Shown one piece after another: positions 8,444 through 17,302 of a stretch of DNA of 48,633 nt. The notes under the pieces are model-generated. The model worked only from the letters and a program-made list of their open reading frames with translations, did no database searches and was not told where the DNA came from. The DNA comes from Alphaproteobacteria bacterium MarineAlpha5_Bin12 (GTDB lineage: Bacteria > Pseudomonadota > Alphaproteobacteria > HIMB59 > GCA-002718135). The position numbers and the translations under genes were made by a program. Each line of letters starts with the position of its first letter. The first letter of the stretch is position 1. The DNA is taken from positions 1 through 48,633 of the forward strand of contig PTKS01000011.1 in assembly GCA_002937855.1 (NCBI GenBank), read 5' to 3'.

Positions 8444-9545
8444 TGACTTTCTCATAGTTTTCAAGTTTTTGTGATGAGATAATTAAAACTTTAAATAATT
8501 CTCCCATTTTATTTTCATCCAAAATTCTATCTAAATCTTTTTGAATTTCCAATTTCTTTTTTGTATTTACATTTTTACAAATTTTATTTTTTAATTCATT
8601 TATACCAATTGAGGTAAGAAAATTTCTTTGAGTAAAAGGACCATAAACATTTAAATTTAAGGATTTTAATTTCATATAGAAATAATTAAAATCTAACATA
8701 TGAGATATGTCTTGTTTTCCAACATTATTTAGAAAGTCAACCTTCTTATGTTTACTTACAGATTGAATTGTTGAAAATCCACTAGAACTATAATTTCCAT
8801 AATCTATAATAACAAAAAGACCACCATTTTTTTTAATTATTTCTGATATACTTTCTAGATATTTCTCTGCATCATATTCTATTTCAATAATACTTTTATC
8901 TTTAAGATTATATGAACTATATAAAGATTCAATTTTATTAAAAAGCTTTAGATTTTTATTTAATTTGATATCATCAAAATAAAATTTTTTATTTTTTTCA
9001 TCATACTTTATGATTTTTTCAAAATATTCATTTTTGAATTTATAAAATTGACTTATAGGAAAACAATCAAAGAATTCATTAGCAAAAACAATTAATTTTT
9101 TTTTATTAATTTTTTTTAAATTTTGTTGCCAAGTCATTTTTAATGATTTTTTTTTAAAAATATTTAAATTTTTTTTCTGAATTTTTATTAATTCTTTATT
9201 CACTTCAATCAGATTTAAATTAATACTTGAAAAATAATTTTCAAAATTTAGGCTTATATTCAAAGCATCTCTTATAAAAGTTCCATTGCCTGGTCCAAGC
9301 TCAATTAGATTAAATTCATCTTTAATATAATTGCTCCAATAATCAATAAAGTATAAACCAATTATTTCTCCAAATAGTTGTGAAATTTCTGAAGAAGTTA
9401 TAAAATCTCCTTTTTTTCCTATAGCTCTTTTATTTTTATAATATCCTTTTTTTTCATCATACATAGATGTTCTAATGAAATTTTTTATCGTAATAAATCC
9501 ATTATTTGATTTAATTTCATTTTGAATTTTTTTATTTAATTTCAT
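8430..9545 (-). CDS. MidA/NDUFAF7-family SAM-dependent methyltransferase
   Basis: A 371-aa member of the DUF185/MidA family. The SAM-binding loop LIELGPGNGTF lies near residues 80-90, FANEFFDCFPISQF is the family's second motif, and VIIDYGNYSSSG follows. Mitochondrial NDUFAF7 dimethylates an arginine of complex I subunit NDUFS2; the bacterial role is probably similar but less studied. The start overlaps the end of lgt by 14 bases. The lgt-midA-pgeF order is common in alphaproteobacteria. Confidence 0.9.
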   Translation of the reverse strand: MKLNKKIQNEIKSNNGFITIKNFIRTSMYDEKKGYYKNKRAIGKKGDFITSSEISQLFGEIIGLYFIDYWSNYIKDEFNLIELGPGNGTFIRDALNISLNFENYFSSINLNLIEVNKELIKIQKKNLNIFKKKSLKMTWQQNLKKINKKKLIVFANEFFDCFPISQFYKFKNEYFEKIIKYDEKNKKFYFDDIKLNKNLKLFNKIESLYSSYNLKDKSIIEIEYDAEKYLESISEIIKKNGGLFVIIDYGNYSSSGFSTIQSVSKHKKVDFLNNVGKQDISHMLDFNYFYMKLKSLNLNVYGPFTQRNFLTSIGINELKNKICKNVNTKKKLEIQKDLDRILDENKMGELFKVLIISSQKLENYEKVNELY

Positions 9546-10332
9546 TTGTTCTATTTTTTTGAAAATAAATAATAATACCTACTAGGATCATGGGTACACA
9601 TAGAATTTGACCCATAGTCATTTGATTAAAAAACAGACCTAGATGCGAATCAGGTTCTCGTAAAAATTCTAATAGAAACCTGAAAGTTCCATAAATTACT
9701 AAAAAAATAGCACTATTGATCCCATACTTTTTTCTTTCAAAATTATATCTCACAATTGTAAATAATAGAAAAAATAAAACAAAACCTTCAAAAAAAGCTT
9801 CATAAAGTTGTGATGGATGCCTTCTTTCCATATCTATAGAGGGATATATCATTGCAAAATAAAAAGATGTAGTTCTGCCATATAACTCTATATTAATAAA
9901 ATTTGCTATTCTCCCAAAAAAAATACCAATTGGTACAGTTGTAGAAACAAAATCTGATAAGATAAAAAAATTAACTTTTTTAATATTTGAAAAAATTATT
10001 AAACTTATAATAACTCCTATTAATCCTCCATGAAATGACATGCCGCCCTGCCAAACATAAAAAACTTTTATAGGATCATAAAATAATAAGTCTGTTTGAT
10101 AAAATAGAATGTAGCCAATTCTACCCCCAATTATCACTCCTAAAGTTATCCAAATAAAAAGTTCTTCTATAATTTTTTCTCTTAGGGGCTCATGTAGATA
10201 CTTGTTTATTTTTTTTATTAGTATGTAACCTAAAAGAAAACCAATGACATATGAGAGACCGTACCATCTAATTGCAATATTTCCAAAAGAAAGAATGACA
10301 GGATCAATTTCTGGGTGTATTAAAGTTATCAT
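9532..10332 (-). CDS. lgt: prolipoprotein diacylglyceryl transferase
   Basis: A 266-aa integral membrane enzyme with about seven hydrophobic segments. The Lgt signature is present: GGRIGYILFY, GGMSFHGGLIG, FGRIANFINIELYGR, and RHPSQLYEAFFEG near 175-187. It transfers diacylglyceryl from phosphatidylglycerol to the lipobox cysteine of prolipoproteins. It is first gene of the minus-strand lgt-midA-pgeF cluster and is divergent from ubiK, with 28 bases between the two starts. Confidence 0.95.
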   Translation of the reverse strand: MITLIHPEIDPVILSFGNIAIRWYGLSYVIGFLLGYILIKKINKYLHEPLREKIIEELFIWITLGVIIGGRIGYILFYQTDLLFYDPIKVFYVWQGGMSFHGGLIGVIISLIIFSNIKKVNFFILSDFVSTTVPIGIFFGRIANFINIELYGRTTSFYFAMIYPSIDMERRHPSQLYEAFFEGFVLFFLLFTIVRYNFERKKYGINSAIFLVIYGTFRFLLEFLREPDSHLGLFFNQMTMGQILCVPMILVGIIIYFQKNRTNEIK

Positions 10333-10360
10333 AATATATTATATTAACTCTATTGAAAAA

Positions 10361-10639
10361 ATGAAAAACAAAAATAAGATTTTTTCAGATTTATCTAAAA
10401 TTGCAACCGATGCCTTTGGTTCAATTTCTGGGATAAGAAAAGAAATTGAAACAATAGTAAAAATTAAAATTGAAAATGTTATAAATAAATATGATTTAAT
10501 TAGACGAAAAGAGTTTGAAATAGTCAAAAAAATGCATGAAAATCAATTATTAAGAATTAATAAATTAGAAAAAATAATTTTAACTAAAAACAAAAAAAAT
10601 AGAAATAAAGTTCAAAAAACTAGGAAAAAGAGCAAATAA
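10361..10639 (+). CDS. ubiK: BMFP/UbiK family accessory factor
   Basis: A 92-aa protein with the start set at ATG 10361. The longer open frame from 10244 runs back through the lgt coding region and is not credible. The N-terminal half (KIFSDLSKIATDAFGSISGIRKEIE) is the amphipathic helix of the BMFP/YqiC family, followed by a trimerising coiled coil (LIRRKEFEIVKKMHENQLLRINKLE). It ends in a very basic Lys/Arg/Asn tail. E. coli UbiK assists aerobic ubiquinone biosynthesis; other members are membrane-fusogenic. Its position beside lgt is typical of alphaproteobacteria. Confidence 0.82.
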   Translation: MKNKNKIFSDLSKIATDAFGSISGIRKEIETIVKIKIENVINKYDLIRRKEFEIVKKMHENQLLRINKLEKIILTKNKKNRNKVQKTRKKSK

Positions 10640-10730
10640 TTAACTAACAACTTATTCACAATCTATTTAATTACATTATAATTTTACTTGCGACGCGGAA
10701 TCATATCTGCCATTTATATACTATATATTG

Positions 10731-10760
10731 TTACATATTAAATAATTGATACAATATAAT
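10731..10760 (+). promoter_or_regulatory. putative promoter of the YbjN-domain gene, with near-leaderless start
   Basis: TTACAT (10731-10736) and an exact TATAAT (10755-10760) are separated by 18 bp. Transcription would begin near 10767, and the ATG is at 10769, leaving almost no leader. Upstream in the same gap are a DnaA-box-like TTATTCACA (10652-10660) and a GC-rich patch around 10688-10711 containing GAATC. Confidence 0.5.
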
Positions 10761-10768
10761 GTGTTAAT

Positions 10769-11266
10769 ATGACAGAATTATCGAATAATTATAATTTTAA
10801 TAACCCCTTAGATGCTCTTGAAAACATTATATACTCAAAACAATGGCCTTGCAGCAGAGCCAATGACTATGAATTAATATCTGAAATTAAAGGAAGACAG
10901 TGTTTATTTAGACTTTATGTTGTTTGGTCAGAAAGCATCAACGCAATTAGCTTAACCATAACTTCAGATATAAGAGTGCCAGAAACATTAAAAGAACCAA
11001 TATATGAATTATTGGCCTTAATAAATGAAAATTTATGGATGGGTCATTTTGATATAACTTCACGCAATGGAATTCCTGCCTATAGAAATACATATCTAAT
11101 AAAAGAAAAAAATATCGAAAATATTAAAATAATAGAAGATTTAATTGATATTGGAATTAATGATTTTGAAAAATTCTATCCATCATTCCAAATGGTTCTA
11201 TGGGAAAACTTTAATCCTAGTTCAGCAGCAGCCACGTGTTTAATGGAAACTTTGGGACAAGCATAG
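10769..11266 (+). CDS. YbjN domain-containing protein
   Basis: A 165-aa cytoplasmic protein of the YbjN family (fold related to type III secretion chaperones), a common neighbour of proC in alphaproteobacteria. It begins with NPLDALENIIYSKQWPCSR, continues with a beta-rich core (RQCLFRLYVVWSESINAISL), and ends with NPSSAAATCLMETLGQA, matching the usual domain architecture. E. coli YbjN affects motility and stress traits, but the mechanism is unknown. The start is supported by the TATAAT just upstream. It is followed 38 bases later by proC. Confidence 0.85.
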   Translation: MTELSNNYNFNNPLDALENIIYSKQWPCSRANDYELISEIKGRQCLFRLYVVWSESINAISLTITSDIRVPETLKEPIYELLALINENLWMGHFDITSRNGIPAYRNTYLIKEKNIENIKIIEDLIDIGINDFEKFYPSFQMVLWENFNPSSAAATCLMETLGQA

Positions 11267-11304
11267 TCTCTTTACTTTTATTTTTTTTAGCTTAAATTGT
11301 ATTT

Positions 11305-12108
11305 ATGTTCAAAATATTATTAGTTGGGTCAGGCCATATGGGTAAGTCTTTATTGAAAGGTTGGCTTAATTCAAAAATTAAAAATATTTCTATAATTGAT
11401 CCCAAAGTAGGAAAAAATAAAAAAAAATTATTTAAATTAGATTTATATGATTCTTTAAATAAATTAAAAAACATCGATAGTTTCAATGTTATTTTTTTTG
11501 CTGTGAAGCCCCAAATAGTAGACAAAGTTCTAAAACATTACAAAACATTAAATTTAAAAAACAAGTTAATAATTAGTATTATTGCAGGTAAAGACATAAA
11601 GTATTTTGAAAAAAACTTTGGAAGTAAAACAAGTATAATAAGAACAATGCCCAATCTTCCGGCTTCAATAAGTAAAGGTATTACTTGTTTATACGGTAAT
11701 CAAAATGTTTCATTAAAGCAAAAAAAATTTGCATTAAAACTTTTTAATTCAGTAGGCAAAACATTTTGGGTTAAAAATGAAAGCTTTATAAATAAATTTA
11801 CAGCAATATCTGGAAGTGGACCTGCTTATTATTATTTTTTTATTGAAAATTTAACAAGTGCAGCAAAAAAAATTGGAATAGATAAAAAATTGGCTTATGA
11901 AATTTCAAAAGAAACAGCTATTGGTTCAATAGATTTACTTAGACAATCAGAGGATAATGCAGAAACTTTAAGAAAGAATATAGCTGTAAAGGGTGGAACA
12001 ACAGAAGCTGCAATAAACTCTTTTAGAAAAAATGATAATATGAAAAAAATTGTATTTTCTGGAGTAAACTCTGCATATAAGAGGGCAATAAAACTTGGTA
12101 AGAAATAA
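11305..12108 (+). CDS. proC: pyrroline-5-carboxylate reductase
   Basis: A 267-aa ProC. The N-terminal Rossmann motif is ILLVGSGHMGKSLLKGW, with the conserved FAVKPQ, the PNLPASISKG segment, and the C-terminal signature AISGSGPAYYYFFIENL together with VKGGTTEAAI. It performs the last step of proline synthesis, reducing pyrroline-5-carboxylate with NAD(P)H. The 3' end overlaps the next gene by 14 bases, suggesting a coupled operon ybjN-proC-tetR-csaA. Confidence 0.95.
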   Translation: MFKILLVGSGHMGKSLLKGWLNSKIKNISIIDPKVGKNKKKLFKLDLYDSLNKLKNIDSFNVIFFAVKPQIVDKVLKHYKTLNLKNKLIISIIAGKDIKYFEKNFGSKTSIIRTMPNLPASISKGITCLYGNQNVSLKQKKFALKLFNSVGKTFWVKNESFINKFTAISGSGPAYYYFFIENLTSAAKKIGIDKKLAYEISKETAIGSIDLLRQSEDNAETLRKNIAVKGGTTEAAINSFRKNDNMKKIVFSGVNSAYKRAIKLGKK

Positions 12109-12700
12109 AAAAAAAAGAAAAAAAAATATTGATTCTAATGATATTTTGATCAAAAAAAAAATAGCTGAATCAGTATTAAGTTATTTAGATAATAATTCTT
12201 GGTCAAGCTTAAAAATTTATGAAATTATTAAAAAAGCAAAAATTTCCAAAACACAAGGTATTAATTTAATCAAATCAAAAAAAGATATTTTATTTTTATT
12301 GAATGATTATTTTGATTATAAAACATTATCTGATTTAAAAATTGAAGAAATTTCAAATCAAGAAAAAATTTTTGAAATATTAATTACTAGATTTGAAATT
12401 TATAATGAACACAGAAAAGCAATTAAAAAATTATCAACTTATATACTTAATAAACCTGATTTAGTTCTTATAACTTTTCCATTATTAATGGATTCATTAA
12501 GTTCCATTTTAGAATTTTCGAATATATCTCCAGATGGCATTATGGGTAAAATAAAAGTGGAAGGACTTTTTATTATATTTCTATTAACTTTTCTGGTATG
12601 GAAAAAAGATGAAAGCCGCCACTTAAATAAAACTATGGGTGCTCTAGATAATTATTTAAGAAAAGCAGAAGTGATAGTTAATATGATAAATACAAAATAA
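12095..12700 (+). CDS. TetR/COQ9-like family protein
   Basis: About 201 aa. The N-terminal part (roughly 20-70) looks like a degenerate TetR helix-turn-helix: LSYLDNNSWSSLKIYEIIKKAKISKTQGINLIKSKKDIL. The C-terminal helical region ends WKKDESRHLNKTMGALDNYLRKAE, a pattern I associate with the TetR-like/COQ9-like proteins found beside csaA in alphaproteobacteria. The start is uncertain: the frame opens with TTG at 12095 inside proC, no ATG precedes residue 150, and another TTG lies in frame at DILIKKK. Whether it regulates transcription cannot be told from the sequence. Confidence 0.6.
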   Translation: MVRNKKKRKKNIDSNDILIKKKIAESVLSYLDNNSWSSLKIYEIIKKAKISKTQGINLIKSKKDILFLLNDYFDYKTLSDLKIEEISNQEKIFEILITRFEIYNEHRKAIKKLSTYILNKPDLVLITFPLLMDSLSSILEFSNISPDGIMGKIKVEGLFIIFLLTFLVWKKDESRHLNKTMGALDNYLRKAEVIVNMINTK

Positions 12701-12708
12701 TATATAAA

Positions 12709-13050
12709 ATGGACAAATTTATTAGTTATGAAGATTTTGAAAAGATAAACATTCGTCTAGGTACAATTATTAAAGCTCATGAAAGTACAAAATTAAAAAA
12801 ACCATCAATAATATTAGAGATAGATTTTGGCGAAAAAATAGGTATTAAAAAAAGTTCTGCTCAACTCCAAAAACATTATGATCCATCAAAAATTATTGGA
12901 AAACAAGTGGCAGCAGTTATAAATTTTGAACCAAAGCAAATAGGAAATATAATGTCAGAAGTTTTAGTCTTAGGTTTTCCAGATAATGATGGAGATCCAG
13001 TATTAGTTTCACCTGATATTAAATTATCTAATGGTGGAAAACTCTTTTAA
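12709..13050 (+). CDS. csaA: CsaA-like tRNA-binding domain protein
   Basis: A 113-aa single OB-fold protein. The family pattern is clear: DFEKINIRLGTIIKAHES, the central LQKHYDPSKIIGKQVAAVINF, and the C-terminal SEVLVLGF and VLVSPD blocks. CsaA proteins resemble the EMAP-II/Arc1p tRNA-binding domain and have been described as chaperones linked to protein export. It follows the TetR/COQ9-like gene by eight bases and abuts the convergent histidine kinase gene with no gap. Confidence 0.85.
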   Translation: MDKFISYEDFEKINIRLGTIIKAHESTKLKKPSIILEIDFGEKIGIKKSSAQLQKHYDPSKIIGKQVAAVINFEPKQIGNIMSEVLVLGFPDNDGDPVLVSPDIKLSNGGKLF

Positions 13051-14391
13051 TTATAAAGGAAGATTGATTAAAACTTTTAAACCACCTAGTGAGGATTTGT
13101 CTAAAATTATATCTCCTCCGTGAGATCTGACAATATCTCTTGATATTGTCATACCTAAACCACTGCCACCAATCGCTTTATTTCTTGATTTGTCTAATGT
13201 ATAAAAAGGCTTAAAAACATCCTTATATTTTTTTGTGTCTATTCCTGGACCATTATCTTCAATAATAATGATAATTTCATCCTCTTTAGCATTTAGTGAT
13301 ATTTTAATTAAATCGGAATATCTCTTTGCATTTTCAATAATATTTACAAGACATCTTTTAATTTGTGCAGGTCTTCCAGAAGAAATAACCTCTTGGATAG
13401 AAGTAAGTTCTATATTTTTGTTTGAAGATTTTAAGCTTAAAATTAATTCATTTATCATAGAATTGAAATTAATTTTTTCAATTGGATCTGAAACTTCACC
13501 TTTTGCAAAACTTAAATAACTATCTAGCATTGAAGTCATTTCTGATATTTCATTTTCTAAATCTTCCTTAATTTTGGCATCATTTAATTTTGTTGTTTGT
13601 AATTTCATTCTTGTTAAAGGTGTTCTTAAATCATGACTAACACCTGCAAGCATTTCAGTACGTTGTATTAAAAATCTTTTTATTCTTGTTCTCATCAAAT
13701 TAAAAGCATTAGCTGTTTGTCTTATCTCAATTGAACCAGACGATTTTAAAGTTGGAACATCATGACCTCTACCAAAAGTTTCTGCTAAAATAGCCAATCT
13801 TTTTAGAGGTTTAGTTTGATTTTTCATAAAAATATAAGCTATAAAAAGAAGGATAATAGAAGAAAAAATCATCCATAAGATAAACACAAAAGCTCTTCCG
13901 CTATAAAGTCTGTCTTTATCCACTACTATAATTAAAATGTTTTCTTCAACCTGAATCTTAATTTTTAACCCTAAATTTAAATCATCTGAATCAAATACAA
14001 ACTCTCTATTAAGTAGTTTTAATTCCTCTGATAATCTTCTGTCTAATACTCTTTTTTTTGGTTTAAAATCTTTAACATTTAAAAATTCATTTTCTCTTAA
14101 TTCAATTTTAAAATAAAAATATTTTTGAGCAAGAAGTTTTGCTTCATTTAAATTAAGTTTAGGCTCTGTAACATCTTTTGCCTCATTTATTTCTTTTTTC
14201 TCAATTAAATCTATAACTACCCCAATGTCTCCTACAACACTTTGAGATAATCTTTTTGAAATAATATCCCAAGAAGTTTGATAAAAAATTACACATGTTA
14301 TTATCACCAATGAAGCTATTGGGACGAAAACTATTACTAAAGATCTTCCCAATAAGCTTGTAGGGATTATTTTTTTAAATTCTATAACCAT
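13051..14391 (-). CDS. sensor histidine kinase, EnvZ-like
   Basis: A 446-aa membrane kinase. Segments in order: transmembrane helix 1 (about 16-38), a periplasmic domain (about 39-163), helix 2 (about 165-187), a HAMP domain (about 190-240), an H-box AGVSHDLRTPLTR near 249-261, an N-box NIIENAKRYS, then the DNGPGID and GSGLGMTIS ATP-lid motifs. The start shares one base with the response regulator stop (TAATG), so the two are co-translated. The pair sits divergent from ilvE, as EnvZ/OmpR-type (PetR-like) systems do in other alphaproteobacteria. The signal is unknown. Confidence 0.9.
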   Translation of the reverse strand: MVIEFKKIIPTSLLGRSLVIVFVPIASLVIITCVIFYQTSWDIISKRLSQSVVGDIGVVIDLIEKKEINEAKDVTEPKLNLNEAKLLAQKYFYFKIELRENEFLNVKDFKPKKRVLDRRLSEELKLLNREFVFDSDDLNLGLKIKIQVEENILIIVVDKDRLYSGRAFVFILWMIFSSIILLFIAYIFMKNQTKPLKRLAILAETFGRGHDVPTLKSSGSIEIRQTANAFNLMRTRIKRFLIQRTEMLAGVSHDLRTPLTRMKLQTTKLNDAKIKEDLENEISEMTSMLDSYLSFAKGEVSDPIEKINFNSMINELILSLKSSNKNIELTSIQEVISSGRPAQIKRCLVNIIENAKRYSDLIKISLNAKEDEIIIIIEDNGPGIDTKKYKDVFKPFYTLDKSRNKAIGGSGLGMTISRDIVRSHGGDIILDKSSLGGLKVLINLPL

Positions 14392-15065
14392 TAGTCTGTT
14401 ACTAATCTATATCCTTTTCCTCTTACAGTTTGTATAAAGTGTGGTTTTTTTGGATTATTTTCAATTTTTTGTCTAATTCGAGTTATTTGAACATCTACTT
14501 TTCTTAAATCTGACTCATTTTGATTTCCATCAGCAAGAATTTCTCTTGATACATTAATATTCTGTTTTTTTGCTAATAGATAAAGCAAGTTTTTTTCTCC
14601 TTGTGTTAGATAAATATCTTCATTGTTTTTCTTTAATCTCATTTTAGTTAGCTCAAATTTAAAGTTACCAAAAATTATAAATTTTGAATTAATATTATTT
14701 TCATCTTGGTATTTTAAAATTGTGTTGATTCTTAAAAAAAGTTCTTCAGGTTCAAATGGTTTCGACAAATAATCTTCTACACCTTTTTTTAAGCCTTTAA
14801 TTCTATTTTGCGTATCACCTAGAGCTGTTAACATTAGTATAGGTGTATTCGATTTACTTTTTATGTTGTCAATAAAGTCAATAGTATCTCCGCCTGGGAG
14901 CATCCTATCTAAGATTATTAGATCAAACACAAAATAATTTATTAATTCTTCTAATTCACCTACATCAGAACATGTAGATAAAATAAATCCTTTTTCCTCA
15001 AGGTAGGAGCTAATTAATTCCCTTAATTTGTCATCATCATCTACTAGTAATATATTTTTTTCCAT
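14391..15065 (-). CDS. OmpR-family response regulator
   Basis: A 224-aa two-domain regulator. The receiver domain (1-115) has the acidic pocket DDDD near residues 8-11, the phosphoacceptor Asp in LIILDRMLPGGD and the conserved Lys in YLSKPFEPEEL. The winged-helix output domain (about 130-224) has LTQGEKNLLYLLA and the C-terminal TVRGKGYRL signature. It is cognate to the overlapping histidine kinase gene. In relatives this pair lies next to ilvE, often with a MarR gene (petP) between; no MarR gene is present here. Confidence 0.93.
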   Translation of the reverse strand: MEKNILLVDDDDKLRELISSYLEEKGFILSTCSDVGELEELINYFVFDLIILDRMLPGGDTIDFIDNIKSKSNTPILMLTALGDTQNRIKGLKKGVEDYLSKPFEPEELFLRINTILKYQDENNINSKFIIFGNFKFELTKMRLKKNNEDIYLTQGEKNLLYLLAKKQNINVSREILADGNQNESDLRKVDVQITRIRQKIENNPKKPHFIQTVRGKGYRLVTD

Positions 15066-15170
15066 AAATTATATCTATTATATCAAATTAATAAAAAAGA
15101 TTATAAGCTGTTATATTGACTAAATTATGCATCACTGATAGGGAATTACCATCTAATAATAAAAAATTAA

Positions 15171-16064
15171 ATGTCTAATATACCTTTTGATAATAGAGAT
15201 GGCTGGATATGGCAAAATGGGGATTTTGTAGCTTGGAGAGATGCAAAAATTCACATTATTACTCAGGGTTTACATTATGCAAGTGCAGTTTTTGAGGGTG
15301 AGAGAGCATATAATGGTGTTATTTTTAAATCTCTAGAACACACTCAAAGGCTATTCAGGTCAGCTGAAATTATGGGCATGAAAATTCCTTACTCACAGGA
15401 AGAAATTAACAAGGCTAAAAATGATTTATTGTTAAAGATGAATATGAAAAATTGTTATGTTCGTCCAATAGTTTGGAGAGGTTCAAATCAAATGGGTTTA
15501 TCAACGTCTTCAGCAGACATTCATGTAGCAATTGCTATATGGAATGACTGGGCAAGTTACTTTAAAATAGAGGATAGACTCAAGGGGATTACTTTAATTA
15601 CTTCTCCATGGAAAAGACCATCTCCTGAAACTGCACCAAGTCAAGCAAAAGCATCAGGGCCTTATGTTATTTGTACAATGTCAAAAGAATTTGCTGAAAA
15701 AAAAGGTTATCATGATGCATTGATGTTAGATTACAGAAATTATGTGGCAGAAGGAACAGGTGCCAATATTTTTTTTATAAAAGATAAAGATAAAGAGATT
15801 CACACTCCCATTGCTGATTGTTTTTTAAATGGTATCACCAGACAAACAGTAATAGAAATGTTAAAGCGTAAAGGATTCAAATTAATTGAAAGACACATAA
15901 AGCCAAATGAAATAAGTCAATTTCAAGAAGCTTTTTTAACAGGAACTGCAGCGGAAATAACTCCAATTAAATCAATTGATGAAATATTATATAAAACTGG
16001 AAAAGAAACTTTGTCATATAATTTTATGAATGATTTTACAAATTTAGTTAATTCTTCAATTTAG
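15171..16064 (+). CDS. ilvE: branched-chain amino acid aminotransferase
   Basis: A 297-aa fold-type IV PLP aminotransferase, matching the alphaproteobacterial IlvE length. Conserved features: LHYASAVFEGERAY near 37-50, YVRPIVWRG, the PLP-lysine region SQAKASGPYV, the EGTGANIFFIK loop and the TGTAAEITPI motif. It catalyses the last step of Val/Leu/Ile synthesis using 2-oxoglutarate/glutamate. It is divergent from the two-component operon, with a 105-bp shared promoter region containing TTGACT at about 15116. The 3' end overlaps moaE by 17 bases on the opposite strand. Confidence 0.94.
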   Translation: MSNIPFDNRDGWIWQNGDFVAWRDAKIHIITQGLHYASAVFEGERAYNGVIFKSLEHTQRLFRSAEIMGMKIPYSQEEINKAKNDLLLKMNMKNCYVRPIVWRGSNQMGLSTSSADIHVAIAIWNDWASYFKIEDRLKGITLITSPWKRPSPETAPSQAKASGPYVICTMSKEFAEKKGYHDALMLDYRNYVAEGTGANIFFIKDKDKEIHTPIADCFLNGITRQTVIEMLKRKGFKLIERHIKPNEISQFQEAFLTGTAAEITPIKSIDEILYKTGKETLSYNFMNDFTNLVNSSI

Positions 16065-16473
16065 AATTTTTTAACCAAGAAGAGCTGTTTTTATAATTTT
16101 CTTTTTTCCAGAATGGTGCATCTTTTTTTAAATAATCCATTATAAATTTACATGCTTGAAAACTATCTTTTCTATGTTTTGAAAATGTTGCGACTAAAAC
16201 AATTTTTTCATCTACATATATCTTGCCATAGCGATGAATAATTAGAGTATCAATTAAGTTCCATTTATTTTTTGCCTTATTACAGATTTTATCGAGTGTT
16301 TTTATGGCCATTTTTTCATAAACTTCTAGTTCAATTGACTTAACTTTTTTTTTGTTGTTTAAATTTCTTACATATCCAATAAAAGTTGATACTGCACCAA
16401 TATTTGAATGTTTTGATCTTACAAAATCTATTTCTTTGTCTATTTTAAAGTTTTTCTTTGTAATTTTTATCAT
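16048..16473 (-). CDS. moaE: molybdopterin synthase catalytic subunit MoaE
   Basis: A 141-aa MoaE. Motifs: GAVSTFIGYVR, the LEVYEKMA block, HRYGKI, and SKHRKDSFQACKFIMDYLKKDAPFWKKE, which carries the catalytic Lys and the Arg/His that bind the MoaD C-terminus. With MoaD it adds two sulfurs to cyclic pyranopterin monophosphate in molybdenum cofactor synthesis. It follows moaD directly and is last of uvrC-pgsA-moaD-moaE. Confidence 0.93.
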   Translation of the reverse strand: MIKITKKNFKIDKEIDFVRSKHSNIGAVSTFIGYVRNLNNKKKVKSIELEVYEKMAIKTLDKICNKAKNKWNLIDTLIIHRYGKIYVDEKIVLVATFSKHRKDSFQACKFIMDYLKKDAPFWKKENYKNSSSWLKNSKLKN

Positions 16474-16722
16474 TTAACCCCCACTTACAGGAGGAAAAAT
16501 TCCTATTTCATCTTCATTTTTTAGTTTCTTATTTTTTGTGACATATTCTGAATTTACTGCAAATCTGATTAGGTCTTTTTCTTGTAAGTATTTTTTTAAT
16601 TTTGGATATTTTTTTGATAAATATTCTACTAATTTACTGATATCATTGATACTATGGTTATTTAAAGTTTCAGTTGATTTGCCTGTTTTTTCTTTCAACC
16701 ATGCAAAATAAGATATTATCAT
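16474..16722 (-). CDS. moaD: molybdopterin synthase sulfur carrier subunit MoaD
   Basis: An 82-aa ubiquitin-fold protein ending FPPVSGG. The terminal Gly-Gly is the site of adenylation and thiocarboxylation, which marks it as MoaD. It overlaps the pgsA stop by four bases and abuts moaE, so the subunits are co-translated. MoeB and other Moco genes are not in this window. Confidence 0.93.
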   Translation of the reverse strand: MIISYFAWLKEKTGKSTETLNNHSINDISKLVEYLSKKYPKLKKYLQEKDLIRFAVNSEYVTKNKKLKNEDEIGIFPPVSGG

Positions 16723-17270
16723 TTAATGTGCTTCATACCCAAGCGTAGGTAGTCATATCCAGTATATAATGTTAAAATAGCAGCCATCCATAAAGCTAAT
16801 TTACCTATAAATAAAAGCGGAATAAAATTAATTTCATTTTCATAAAGTATAAGAAATGCCAAAGCTATTATTTGACAAGTAGTTTTAAATTTAGCAATGT
16901 GAGAGACAGGTACGCTAATTTTAATTCCTGATAAAAATTCTCTTAACCCAGAGACTAAAATTTCTCTCATTAATATTATCAATGCGGGTATAGTTGTAAA
17001 ACCAGCAATGGTTCCTTTAGCAGTAAGAATTAATATTACTGATGCAACTAACAGCTTATCAGCTATAGGATCGAGAAATGTTCCAAAATTAGTTTGTTCT
17101 TTTCTTATTCTTGCTAAATAACCATCAACAAAATCAGTTATTCCTGCAATACAAAAAAGAAAAAAAGCAATCCATCCGCTCAAAGGGTCATTTATGAGTA
17201 TCATTATTAATATTATGGGAATAATTAATATTCTAAATATTGTTAATAAATTTGATATATTATATTGCAT
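16719..17270 (-). CDS. pgsA: CDP-diacylglycerol-glycerol-3-phosphate 3-phosphatidyltransferase
   Basis: A 183-aa integral membrane enzyme with the CDP-alcohol phosphotransferase motif D-G-x2-A-R-x8-G-x3-D-x3-D, seen in DGYLAR followed by GTFLDPIADKLL (about 49-71). Hydrophobic helices fill the rest. It forms phosphatidylglycerol phosphate, the precursor of phosphatidylglycerol and cardiolipin. Placement directly downstream of uvrC and before moaD is characteristic of alphaproteobacteria. Confidence 0.93.
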   Translation of the reverse strand: MQYNISNLLTIFRILIIPIILIMILINDPLSGWIAFFLFCIAGITDFVDGYLARIRKEQTNFGTFLDPIADKLLVASVILILTAKGTIAGFTTIPALIILMREILVSGLREFLSGIKISVPVSHIAKFKTTCQIIALAFLILYENEINFIPLLFIGKLALWMAAILTLYTGYDYLRLGMKHIK

Positions 17271-17302
17271 CTTAATAAAATTATTATGATTAAATTAATT
17301 TA

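Noticed and set aside
10244..10360. Long N-terminal extension of the ubiK gene
   Set aside because: It would lie antisense to the lgt start; the BMFP family begins at the ATG at 10361.
15105..15170. IscR/RirA-type operator near TTGACT upstream of ilvE
   Set aside because: Only one half resembles such sites and no symmetric partner is present.
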